This document shows positions 35,274-42,223 of a stretch of 64,000 bases of DNA, piece after piece. Origin of the DNA: RGIG5050 sp045636065 (GTDB taxonomy: Bacteria > Verrucomicrobiota > Kiritimatiellia > RFP12 > UBA1067); contig JAZTWW010000043.1 in assembly GCA_045636065.1 (NCBI GenBank), forward strand, positions 14,082 through 78,081. The letters are read 5' to 3'. The notes below the pieces were generated by a model. That model worked only from the letters and a program-made list of their open reading frames with translations. It was not told the origin of the DNA and made no database searches. Numbering within the stretch: position 1 is the stretch's first letter; every line of letters starts with the position of its first letter. A program made the translations under genes and the position numbers.

Positions 35274-36392
35274 ATGGGTCTTAGTGTAGGGATCGTCGGT
35301 CTTCCGAACGTAGGCAAAAGCACACTTTTCAACGCGCTCACGAAGCGCCAGCAGGCGGCTGCCGAGAACTATCCGTTCTGCACGATAGAGCCGAACGAGG
35401 CCGTCGTCGAGGTCGAGGATGCAAGGCTCGCGAAGCTGGCCGATATAGTCCATCCGGCGCAGATCGTCAGGGCGACGGTGACTTTCACCGACATTGCAGG
35501 CCTTGTAAAGGGCGCGTCGAAGGGCGAGGGCCTCGGCAACAAGTTTCTGGCGAACATCCGCGAGTGCGATGCGATACTCCATGTCGTGAGGTGCTTCGAG
35601 AACGACGACATCATCCACGTCCAGGAGGGGGGCGGCAAGTCCTCCCCGATCGATCCTGTGGGAGACGCCCAGGTTATCGAAACTGAGCTTCAGCTCGCCG
35701 ATCTTGAGCAGCTTCAGCGCCGCCTCCAGAGGGTCGCAAAGGAGGCGAAGGCAAACCCGAAGCTCCGTCCCGAGGCCGAGGCCATGGCAGCCCTTGAGGC
35801 GCACCTTAGCGAAGGCAAGAGCGTAAGGAGCTTCCCGAGAGCCGAGGGCGATGCGATAATCCCCGTTTTGAGGGAACTTCACTTCCTTACGGACAAGAAG
35901 GTCATCTACTGCGCCAACGTCTCCGACGACAACGTCACGGGAGAAGGGAATGCGCATGTCGACGCCTTGCGCGAGTACGCCAAGGGCGAGGGTTGCGAGA
36001 TGGTCGTCGTCTCCGCCCAGATGGAGGCCGACCTCGCAGGGCTTTCCGAGAGCGAGGCGAAGGAGTTTCTGGAGAGCTACGGGCTTGAGGAGAGCTCGCT
36101 CGCGAGGACGATCCGCCTCGCGTACCACACGCTTGGGCTTGCGAGCTACTTCACGGCCGGCCCCAAGGAGGTGCGGGCGTGGACGTTCCACAGGGGCTGG
36201 AAGGCCCCGAAGTGCGCGGGCGTCATACACACCGACTTCGAGAAGGGCTTCATACGCGCCGAGGTCATCGCATACGACGACTACATCGCCCACAACGGCG
36301 TCTCCGGCGCGCGTTCGGCGGGGGCGCTCAGGCCAGAGGGCAAAGAGTACGAGATGAAAGACGGCGACGTCGTCGAATTCCTTTTCAACTAG
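35274..36392 (+). CDS. ychF: Ribosome-binding ATPase YchF/OLA1
   Basis: An Obg-related P-loop NTPase that binds the ribosome. It shows GLPNVGKSTLFNAL (Walker A), DIAGLVKGASKGEGLGNKFL (switch/G3), the NVSD nucleotide-base region (YchF lacks the usual NKxD and prefers ATP), and the C-terminal TGS-like part with AWTFHRGWKAPKCAGVIHTDFEKGFIRAEV. The 372-aa length is normal. ATG 35274 follows the overlapping GGAGG of the pyrD end. It appears to be in one transcription unit from pyrD to queA. Confidence 0.94.
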   Translation: MGLSVGIVGLPNVGKSTLFNALTKRQQAAAENYPFCTIEPNEAVVEVEDARLAKLADIVHPAQIVRATVTFTDIAGLVKGASKGEGLGNKFLANIRECDAILHVVRCFENDDIIHVQEGGGKSSPIDPVGDAQVIETELQLADLEQLQRRLQRVAKEAKANPKLRPEAEAMAALEAHLSEGKSVRSFPRAEGDAIIPVLRELHFLTDKKVIYCANVSDDNVTGEGNAHVDALREYAKGEGCEMVVVSAQMEADLAGLSESEAKEFLESYGLEESSLARTIRLAYHTLGLASYFTAGPKEVRAWTFHRGWKAPKCAGVIHTDFEKGFIRAEVIAYDDYIAHNGVSGARSAGALRPEGKEYEMKDGDVVEFLFN

Positions 36393-36395
36393 GCC

Positions 36396-37130
36396 ATGCA
36401 GAGAGTTCTTGTAACAGGCAGTTCGCGCGGCATAGGAAGGGCCGTAGCGCTGAAGCTCGCGAAGGACGGCTTCGCCGTGAAGACGCACGCCGCGAAAAGC
36501 GTCGATGCGGCCCGCGAAACGGCGAGGCTCTGCGCGGAGCTCTCGGGCGCGTCCTTCGAGGAGCCCTTCGCGTTCGATCTGAGGGATAGGGCCGCCGTCG
36601 AAGCGGCCATACTCGCCGACATCGAGGCCAACGGCCCATACTACGGCGTCGTCGCGAACGCCGGGGTCTCGGCAGACGCGCCTTTCCCCGTCCTTGAGGG
36701 CGAGCTTTGGGACAAGGTCATAGACACGGACCTTACCGGCTTCTACAACCTTGTGAAGCCTCTTGTGATGCCGATGGTCTCCGCGCGCATCAAAGGCCGC
36801 ATCGTCGCACTCTCCAGCGTGAGCGGAGTTGTCGGCAACAGGGGGCAGGTGAACTACTCGGCGGCCAAGGCCGGGCTTATAGGGGCAGTCAAGGCGCTTT
36901 CCGTGGAGCTCGCCAAGCGCGGAATAACGGTGAACGCGGTTGCCCCGGGTGTGATCGACACCGACATGGCCCGCTCCATAGAGGAGCCGGATCTCGTTAA
37001 GAAGGCCATCCCGATGCGCAGGTTCGGAACCCCGGACGAGGTGGCGGCGGTCGTCTCGTTCCTTATGGGCCCGGGCGCATCGTACGTGACGCGGCAGGTG
37101 ATAAAGGTCGATGGAGGGCTGGCAGGGTGA
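36396..37130 (+). CDS. 3-oxoacyl-ACP reductase-like SDR (FabG-like)
   Basis: A classical short-chain dehydrogenase of 244 aa: [10 protein letters not shown] cofactor loop, NAGVS, a catalytic Ser in [16 protein letters not shown] with the catalytic Tyr and Lys, and the C-terminal [15 protein letters not shown] typical of FabG. It presumably reduces beta-ketoacyl-ACP with NADPH. It overlaps the ketoacyl synthase gene by 4 nt (GTGA), so the two work as a pair. Whether this is the main fabG or a copy dedicated to a special lipid cannot be decided. Confidence 0.85.
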   Translation: MQRVLVTGSSRGIGRAVALKLAKDGFAVKTHAAKSVDAARETARLCAELSGASFEEPFAFDLRDRAAVEAAILADIEANGPYYGVVANAGVSADAPFPVLEGELWDKVIDTDLTGFYNLVKPLVMPMVSARIKGRIVALSSVSGVVGNRGQVNYSAAKAGLIGAVKALSVELAKRGITVNAVAPGVIDTDMARSIEEPDLVKKAIPMRRFGTPDEVAAVVSFLMGPGASYVTRQVIKVDGGLAG

Positions 37131-38344
37131 GGCGCGTCGCGATAACTGGCATGGGCGCCGTAAGCCCGCTTGGCATAGGGGTCGACGCCTCCTTCGAAAG
37201 GCTCCGCCGCTTCGAGAACTGCGTAGGCCTTGACGAGGAGCTTCTCTCGTTCAAGGGTTTCAACACGCACCTTTCGGCGAGGTCGAATTTCGTCCGGCCC
37301 GAGAGGTATACGCGCAAGGTCGTGAGGACCATGGGCGAGGTTAGCATACTGGCCCTCAACGCCACGGAGCAGGCGATATCCGAGGCCGGGCTGGAGGCGG
37401 CGGATCTCGAAAGCGGCCGCTGCGGAGTGGCCTACGGAAGCTGCTCCGGGAGCATAGCGCCCCTGGCGGATTTCGCGGGAACCGTTCTCAAGAAGGAGAT
37501 CCGCGGGATAACGAGCGGATCGTACATCAAGTTCATGCCACAGACCACGGCCGTCAATCTGAGCGTACATTTCAGGACGCACGGGCGGCTCGTCCCGACG
37601 GGTACGGCGTGCACAAGCGGAAGCCTCGCCATCGGAAGCGCGGCGGAGCTTATACGCTGGGGCGTCCAGGATGTCATGATAGCCGGCGGCGCCGAGGAGT
37701 TCTCGGCGACCCAGGTCGCGGTCTTCGATACGCTTTTCGCAACGAGCGTGAAGGATGGCGAGCCTAAGCTCACGCCGCGCCCGTTCGATGTGGCGCGCGA
37801 CGGCCTTGTGATAGGGGACGGCGCGGCCACGCTCATACTTGAAGACATGGACCGCGCCAGGGCGCGCGGCGCGAAGATCTTGGCCGAGGTCGTCGGATTC
37901 GCCGAGAACACCGACGGCACGCACGTAACAAACCCCAATATGGAGACGATGTCCCTCGCGCTCGAAGGGGCGCTGGAGGACGCCAAAGTCTCCCCAAACG
38001 ACATAGGCTTCGTAAGCGGCCACGGCACCGCCACCATCGCGGGCGACATAGCCGAGACCCACGCCACATTCAGGGCGTTCGGCCGCGCGGTACCGATCCA
38101 CAGCATAAAGAGCTACACCGGGCATACCCTCGGCGCGTGTGGAGCCTTGGAGGCGATTCTCGCCGTAAGGAGCCTCGACTCCGGCTGGGTTCCGCCGACA
38201 GTCAATCTCACGGATATCGATCCAAAGTGCGCGGAGCTCGACTATATAACGGGTGATGGCCGCATGATAGATGCCGCGTACGCGATGTCGAACAATTTCG
38301 CGTTCGGCGGAGTCAATACGTCGCTTGTCCTTGGAAGGGTCTAA
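37127..38344 (+). CDS. Beta-ketoacyl-ACP synthase (FabF/FabB-like)
   Basis: A thiolase-fold condensing enzyme of 405 aa starting at GTG 37127. It shows an N-terminal [10 protein letters not shown], catalytic Cys in [14 protein letters not shown], first His in [10 protein letters not shown], second His in [12 protein letters not shown], and C-terminal [16 protein letters not shown]. These define KAS I/II enzymes, which extend acyl-ACP with malonyl-ACP. It is translationally coupled to the FabG-like gene. No acyl carrier protein or malonyltransferase gene is adjacent, so the pair may be a secondary set rather than the core fatty acid operon. Confidence 0.87.
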   Translation: MRRVAITGMGAVSPLGIGVDASFERLRRFENCVGLDEELLSFKGFNTHLSARSNFVRPERYTRKVVRTMGEVSILALNATEQAISEAGLEAADLESGRCGVAYGSCSGSIAPLADFAGTVLKKEIRGITSGSYIKFMPQTTAVNLSVHFRTHGRLVPTGTACTSGSLAIGSAAELIRWGVQDVMIAGGAEEFSATQVAVFDTLFATSVKDGEPKLTPRPFDVARDGLVIGDGAATLILEDMDRARARGAKILAEVVGFAENTDGTHVTNPNMETMSLALEGALEDAKVSPNDIGFVSGHGTATIAGDIAETHATFRAFGRAVPIHSIKSYTGHTLGACGALEAILAVRSLDSGWVPPTVNLTDIDPKCAELDYITGDGRMIDAAYAMSNNFAFGGVNTSLVLGRV

Positions 38345-38346
38345 AG

Positions 38347-39459
38347 ATGAAAACAAGGCAGTTCTGGTATCCGCTCCCCGAAAGGCTCATTGCGCAGCAC
38401 CCCGCGAAGGAGCGCGGCACCGAGAGGATGATGGTCCTCCACCGCGACACCTGCTTCCTCGAGCACCGCCACATTGCCGACATAGTAGAGTACCTCAAGG
38501 AAGGCGATCTTCTCGTGGTGAACGACACGAAAGTCTTCCCGGCCAGGCTTCTCGGGACGTGGGCCGATAGCCTCGGAGCCGTGGAGGTGCTTATGGTGAG
38601 CCCCGCCTCGGACGGCGATGCGCTTGACGCGGAAGGGCCCGGGCGCGCCCTCGCGGCCCATGAGGTCACGTGGAACGTCATGATCGGCAGCGGCCGCCCG
38701 TCGCGTGAAGGGCAGGTGGCCGTGTTCGGACCCAAGGGCGAGCTCAAGGCGACGCTGAAGATTAAGCTTGGCGGCGGGATGTGGAGGGTCGTCCTTTCTA
38801 GCGATAGGCCGCTCGGCGAGCTTCTCGACGAGTTTGGGAGAACGCCAGTCCCGCCTTACGTCCACCGCGAAGGGACGGCCGAGGAGGAGGTCGCCGACCG
38901 CGAGAGGTATCAGACGATATACGCAAGGCACATTGGAAGCGTCGCTGCGCCTACTGCGGGTCTCCATTTCACGCCGGAAATCTTCGCCGCGCTTGAGGCC
39001 AAGGGCGTCAGGCGCACTGCGGTGACGCTCCACGTGGGGCCAGGCACGTTCAGACCCGTGAAGGCCGAGAACATCGAGGATCACCAGATGGACTTCGAGG
39101 CGTTCTCCGTCCCGGAGGAGGCCGCACGCGAGATAAACGAATGCAAGGCGAGAGGCGGGCGGGTCATCTGCGTAGGCTCGACGAGCGTGAGGACGCTTGA
39201 GACCGTCGCGAGCCGCGAGCGCAAGGAGGGAGAGCCTCTTATCGTCGCGGGAAGCGGCGCCTCGAACATCTTCATCTATCCTCCGTACCGTTTCAAGGTC
39301 GCGGACGGGATGCTCACGAACTTCCATCTGCCGCAGTCGACGCTTCTTATGATGGTCTCCGCGCTTGCGGGCCGGGAGCGCATCCTTTCGGCGTATGCAA
39401 TGGCCGTGCGGTCAAACTACATGTTTTTCAGCTACGGCGACTGCATGCTGATCGTTTGA
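38347..39459 (+). CDS. queA: tRNA preQ1(34) S-adenosylmethionine ribosyltransferase-isomerase
   Basis: QueA transfers the ribosyl part of S-adenosylmethionine to 7-aminomethyl-7-deazaguanine in tRNA, making epoxyqueuosine. It shows YPLPERLIAQHPAKERG near the start, VVNDTKVFPARLLG, GSVAAPTAGLHFT, LHVGPGTFRPV, and C-terminal NFHLPQSTLLMMVSA. At 370 aa it is slightly longer than usual. It starts 2 nt after the ketoacyl synthase stop and likely shares its transcript. Confidence 0.93.
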   Translation: MKTRQFWYPLPERLIAQHPAKERGTERMMVLHRDTCFLEHRHIADIVEYLKEGDLLVVNDTKVFPARLLGTWADSLGAVEVLMVSPASDGDALDAEGPGRALAAHEVTWNVMIGSGRPSREGQVAVFGPKGELKATLKIKLGGGMWRVVLSSDRPLGELLDEFGRTPVPPYVHREGTAEEEVADRERYQTIYARHIGSVAAPTAGLHFTPEIFAALEAKGVRRTAVTLHVGPGTFRPVKAENIEDHQMDFEAFSVPEEAAREINECKARGGRVICVGSTSVRTLETVASRERKEGEPLIVAGSGASNIFIYPPYRFKVADGMLTNFHLPQSTLLMMVSALAGRERILSAYAMAVRSNYMFFSYGDCMLIV

Positions 39460-39490
39460 GTGGCAGGTGGCTTTTGAGGAGAAATCCATC

Positions 39491-40510
39491 ATGAAAAGAA
39501 TATCCGCTCTCGTTATCGTTTCACTGCTCTCCATCGCGTCTTTATCGGCCTACACTGTGGCGCTGGCGCCCGGGGAAGTCAAGCTTGATGTCGTCGAAGA
39601 CGTGGGTTACGACGTATTCAATTTCGTGTTGAATGCCCCGACCTGTAAATCGAGGATGTCGGCAGGCCATCAGTATAGCATTCTGGCGACGCCGACCGTA
39701 AAGGCGTGGACGGCGGCCCAAAAGGCGGATGTGTCGGTTCCGTACGTCGTCAAGGAAGGGGATCAGGAGGCGTTGCGGTCGATGAAAGCGGCCGTGGAGG
39801 CGTTGAAGGACAGCCCCAGCGCCGATAAGGCCAAGGAGCTTATCACCACAATCGAGACTGCGATTGGCGGCCTGAGTTTCAAGATGAAGACGGACGAGGA
39901 CAGGAATGACGCGCTCGTGAACGCATATTGGTTTGCGCTATGCTACAGCGACGACCCCAAAATACGCAAACTCCTTGAAGGGAAGATAGACGCGCTTTGC
40001 AGAAAAAAGCGCCCATATCCCTACCGCGCAGATATGGTCCTGCCGACGTTCCTGGCCCTGCCGGCCTACGGCAGCTGCGACGAGTCGAAGGTCGAGAATA
40101 TGATGCGCCTGCTGAATGAATGCAAATGCGGACGCCGGCCCGACGGCTTCAAGGACAAAGCCGCCGCCATCCGTCTTGTAATTTCGATGGAGCGTTCCGT
40201 GCGCGTTCTCATGGAAGAGGAATCCATGCCGGCCGTAAAGAAGGCTCTTGTGAACATCGACAGGAACATGAGGGAGCTGTCGAAGCCGGGCCCCATCGCC
40301 GTGGATCCGAACTGCGGCGCTGCCGAAAGGGTGTCGAAAGCGTCGAACTGGGCGTTGCCAAAGAACTACATGGAGCTTAAGGTAGCGATCCTTGAGAGCG
40401 CGCTTGAGACGGCGCAAAGCGATGCCAAGCGCAATTTCCTGCAATCCGAGATCAGATCCACCGAGAAGAAGCTTAAGAAGCACCTTCAAACCGAACCCAA
40501 ATCCCGCTAA
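39491..40510 (+). CDS. Secreted protein of unknown function (339 aa)
   Basis: ATG 39491 follows GAGGAG and gives a clear signal peptide (MKRI, then ALVIVSLLSIASLSA, cleavage near SAY). The mature part has VALAPGEVKLDVVEDVGYDVF at its start, is mixed in charge, contains a few Cys residues (CKCGRRP) and has long helices towards the C-terminus. No family is recognised. It sits between queA and a convergent gene; no functional link is visible. Confidence 0.65.
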   Translation: MKRISALVIVSLLSIASLSAYTVALAPGEVKLDVVEDVGYDVFNFVLNAPTCKSRMSAGHQYSILATPTVKAWTAAQKADVSVPYVVKEGDQEALRSMKAAVEALKDSPSADKAKELITTIETAIGGLSFKMKTDEDRNDALVNAYWFALCYSDDPKIRKLLEGKIDALCRKKRPYPYRADMVLPTFLALPAYGSCDESKVENMMRLLNECKCGRRPDGFKDKAAAIRLVISMERSVRVLMEEESMPAVKKALVNIDRNMRELSKPGPIAVDPNCGAAERVSKASNWALPKNYMELKVAILESALETAQSDAKRNFLQSEIRSTEKKLKKHLQTEPKSR

Positions 40511-40548
40511 TCCCCATTCCCCATTCCCCATTCCCCCATTCCCCATCC
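40511..40548 (-). repeat. CCCCATT heptamer repeats; G-quadruplex-capable on minus strand
   Basis: Five near-perfect CCCCATT units fill the gap between two convergent genes. On the minus strand these are five runs of four or more G separated by AAT, which can fold as a G-quadruplex. The block begins right after the stop codon of the minus-strand gene, so the structure would form in its mRNA 3' end. Confidence 0.7.
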
Positions 40549-41562
40549 TTACGCGTGCATGACGCGGTGGAGGATTTCGGCGCATTTGCCGCAGTGGATG
40601 CAGTCGTTGGCGCATTTTGCGCCGATTCCGGAGACGGCGAAACCGTCAGGGAAGGACTTGTTGTCTATGGGAGCCGGAAAAAGATCGGAGTGGACGGGAT
40701 CCATAAGGTCCAGAAGGTTGCCGTCGTAGCTGTAGGATGCGTAGGCGGCCAGTATCTTCGTGGGGTTTGCGATCTTGCGCGTCGCCACCTTGAAGACCTC
40801 GACGCCGCGCTCCTCCCAAAGGGGGACGTCCTCGGGGCGCACCCAAGTCGCGCGTATGAAATCCTCGTACATGCCGCGCGAGTACGCGGTCCTGCAGCGG
40901 AAGAACGAGAAGCCGTACTCCTGCGCAGCCGCAATGTCTTCAGGCCTTCTGCCGTCGCCGTGGCCGTGGAGATTGTCGTGGAACTGCTGGAAGGGGCACT
41001 GCCTCAGGCACCCTGAGTTCACCTGCATGCCGGCGATCTTGCCGTGTGCGCGCGCCCACGATACGGCTGAATCCACATAGTCGAACTCGCGCTGGCGCTC
41101 GCGCGTCAGGTAGAACGAGTCGAAAAGCTCCTCGATGCACTCGAAGCCGACAGTGCCGTGGACGCGGCCGTTCACGGACCACCTTATCTTTAGTGACGGG
41201 AAATGCCTTTTGAGGACCGTCGCGATGAAAGGGGATGTTGTCGTAACGATGTCGGGGAAGAGTCCTTCCCCGTCCATATCCTTCATGACCGATCTGACGA
41301 ACGAGGCGAGGTTGGCGGATATTGCGTTCTCGCCGTAGCAGTTGCAGTTGAAGAGCGTGTCGAGAAGGATGCCGTTTCTGCGGCACCATCTGAGGTCGGA
41401 AAGGAGGCGTTCGCGGTTCTCGGTGGAGTTCTCCGGCGCGGGGCGGCATGAAAGCACCCCGGGCCAGGCGAAGAACACCTCCCTGATGCGCTCCTTCCAG
41501 GGCTCGCAAGCCTCGATGAAGGGTTCGTTGTAGAAATGGCCAACTGCAATGTTACTTTTCAT
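40549..41562 (-). CDS. U32-family-like protein with Cys clusters (337 aa)
   Basis: The layout recalls peptidase U32/UbiU-UbiV-type proteins: a barrel-like N-terminal half, NSGCLRQCPFQQFHDN in the middle (compare the Cys-containing core of U32 proteins) and Cys later on. C-terminal CANDCIHCGKC adds a four-Cys ferredoxin-like cluster. Members of this group known in detail bind an Fe-S cluster and act in RNA or quinone hydroxylation rather than as proteases; which applies here is open. ATG at 41562 is chosen because a TTGCGT-N17-TATACT promoter places transcription start at that ATG, without a Shine-Dalgarno. Confidence 0.6.
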   Translation of the reverse strand: MKSNIAVGHFYNEPFIEACEPWKERIREVFFAWPGVLSCRPAPENSTENRERLLSDLRWCRRNGILLDTLFNCNCYGENAISANLASFVRSVMKDMDGEGLFPDIVTTTSPFIATVLKRHFPSLKIRWSVNGRVHGTVGFECIEELFDSFYLTRERQREFDYVDSAVSWARAHGKIAGMQVNSGCLRQCPFQQFHDNLHGHGDGRRPEDIAAAQEYGFSFFRCRTAYSRGMYEDFIRATWVRPEDVPLWEERGVEVFKVATRKIANPTKILAAYASYSYDGNLLDLMDPVHSDLFPAPIDNKSFPDGFAVSGIGAKCANDCIHCGKCAEILHRVMHA

Positions 41563-41569
41563 TGCGGAA

Positions 41570-41598
41570 AGTATACCAATTCCCGGGGCGAAACGCAA
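41570..41598 (-). promoter_or_regulatory. Promoter of the U32-like gene (leaderless type)
   Basis: On the minus strand: TTGCGT (41598-41593), 17 nt, TATACT (41575-41570) preceded by TGG. Only 7 nt (41569-41563) separate the hexamer from ATG. Confidence 0.75.
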
Positions 41599-41603
41599 GA
41601 AAA

Positions 41604-41622
41604 TTGCGCTAGGCTAATTTTG
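41604..41622. promoter_or_regulatory. DtxR/IdeR-like iron box upstream of feoA
   Basis: TTGCGCTAGGCTAATTTTG keeps the TAGGCTAA core of the DtxR/IdeR consensus TTAGGTTAGGCTAACCTAA. It lies just upstream of the feoA -35 and next to the -35 of the divergent gene. It predicts Fe(II)-dependent repression. Confidence 0.55.
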
Positions 41623-41625
41623 TGC

Positions 41626-41654
41626 TTGATTTTCCAACTTAGATATGGTAAACT
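41626..41654 (+). promoter_or_regulatory. feoA promoter
   Basis: TTGATT 41626-41631, 17-nt spacer, TAAACT 41649-41654 in TGGTAAACT. The leader to ATG 41697 is about 35 nt and ends in GGAG. Confidence 0.68.
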
Positions 41655-41696
41655 TATGCGCGTCGACCCGGGAAAGGGTCATATGGAGTTATGGAT

Positions 41697-41906
41697 ATGC
41701 CTATATCGTTCATGTCAGTGGGGAGCAGGCACAGGATCAAAGCCGTCAACGGCAGCGATTCGGTGAAGAAGCACCTTGGCGACCTTGGGTTCGTCGAGGG
41801 CGCTGAGGTAACGGTCGTCAACGAGACGGCCGGCAGTCTTATTCTCGGCATACACGACAGCCGCGTCGCCGTCAACCGCGATCTGGCGATCAGGATTCTC
41901 GTGTAG
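41697..41906 (+). CDS. feoA: FeoA family protein, first copy (69 aa)
   Basis: A small SH3-like cytoplasmic partner of FeoB. It shows SVGSRHRIKAVNG, HLGDLGFVEGAEVTVV and SRVAVNRDLAIRILV, the standard FeoA pattern ('xLxxLGxxxGxxVxV...G..ialdxxxAxxIxV'). The second of two in-frame ATGs (41697) is preferred because GGAG at 41685-41688 is then 8 nt away. It is the first gene of an iron-uptake operon and is followed by a second, different FeoA. Confidence 0.85.
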   Translation: MPISFMSVGSRHRIKAVNGSDSVKKHLGDLGFVEGAEVTVVNETAGSLILGIHDSRVAVNRDLAIRILV

Positions 41907-41929
41907 GGATGCGCGCGAAAGGAGAGGAA

Positions 41930-42151
41930 ATGACGCTTAAGGATGTAGCAATAGGTTCCAAGACCACAATCGTCAAGCTCAACGGCGAGGGCCCTGTCAA
42001 AAGGCGCATAATGGATATGGGCCTTGTGAAGGGCACGGAAGTCACCGTCAGGAAGGTGGCCCCAATCGGCGATCCCATCGAGATAACCGTTCGCGGGTTC
42101 GAGCTGAGCCTCCGCAAGGCGGAAGCCGCCCTTATCGAAGTCGCCTTATAA
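41930..42151 (+). CDS. feoA: FeoA family protein, second copy (73 aa)
   Basis: A second FeoA domain (TLKDVAIGSKTTIVKL, RRIMDMGLVKGTEVTVRKVAPIGDPIEI, GFELSLRKAEAALIEV). ATG 41930 follows AAAGGAG. It is only distantly similar to the first copy. Two separate feoA genes before feoB are common in anaerobes; together they may act as the regulatory partners of the FeoB channel. Confidence 0.86.
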   Translation: MTLKDVAIGSKTTIVKLNGEGPVKRRIMDMGLVKGTEVTVRKVAPIGDPIEITVRGFELSLRKAEAALIEVAL

Positions 42152-42167
42152 ACCAAATTTTTTGGCC

Positions 42168-42187
42168 TTATACTTAGCCTAGTCTAA
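42168..42187. promoter_or_regulatory. DtxR/IdeR-like iron box upstream of feoB
   Basis: TTATACTTAGCCTAGTCTAA; the reverse strand reads TTAGACTAGGCTAAGTATAA, close to the TTAGGTTAGGCTAACCTAA consensus. It fills the 17-nt spacer between a possible -35 TTGGCC (42162-42167) and -10 TAAACA (42185-42190) of feoB. Confidence 0.6.
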
Positions 42188-42223
42188 ACAAATTCGCCAA
42201 AGGAAACTCAAGGAGAATTTCAA

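Noticed and set aside
40511..40548. CRISPR-like array from the CCCCATT repeats
   Set aside because: The units are 7 nt and abut directly, without spacers.
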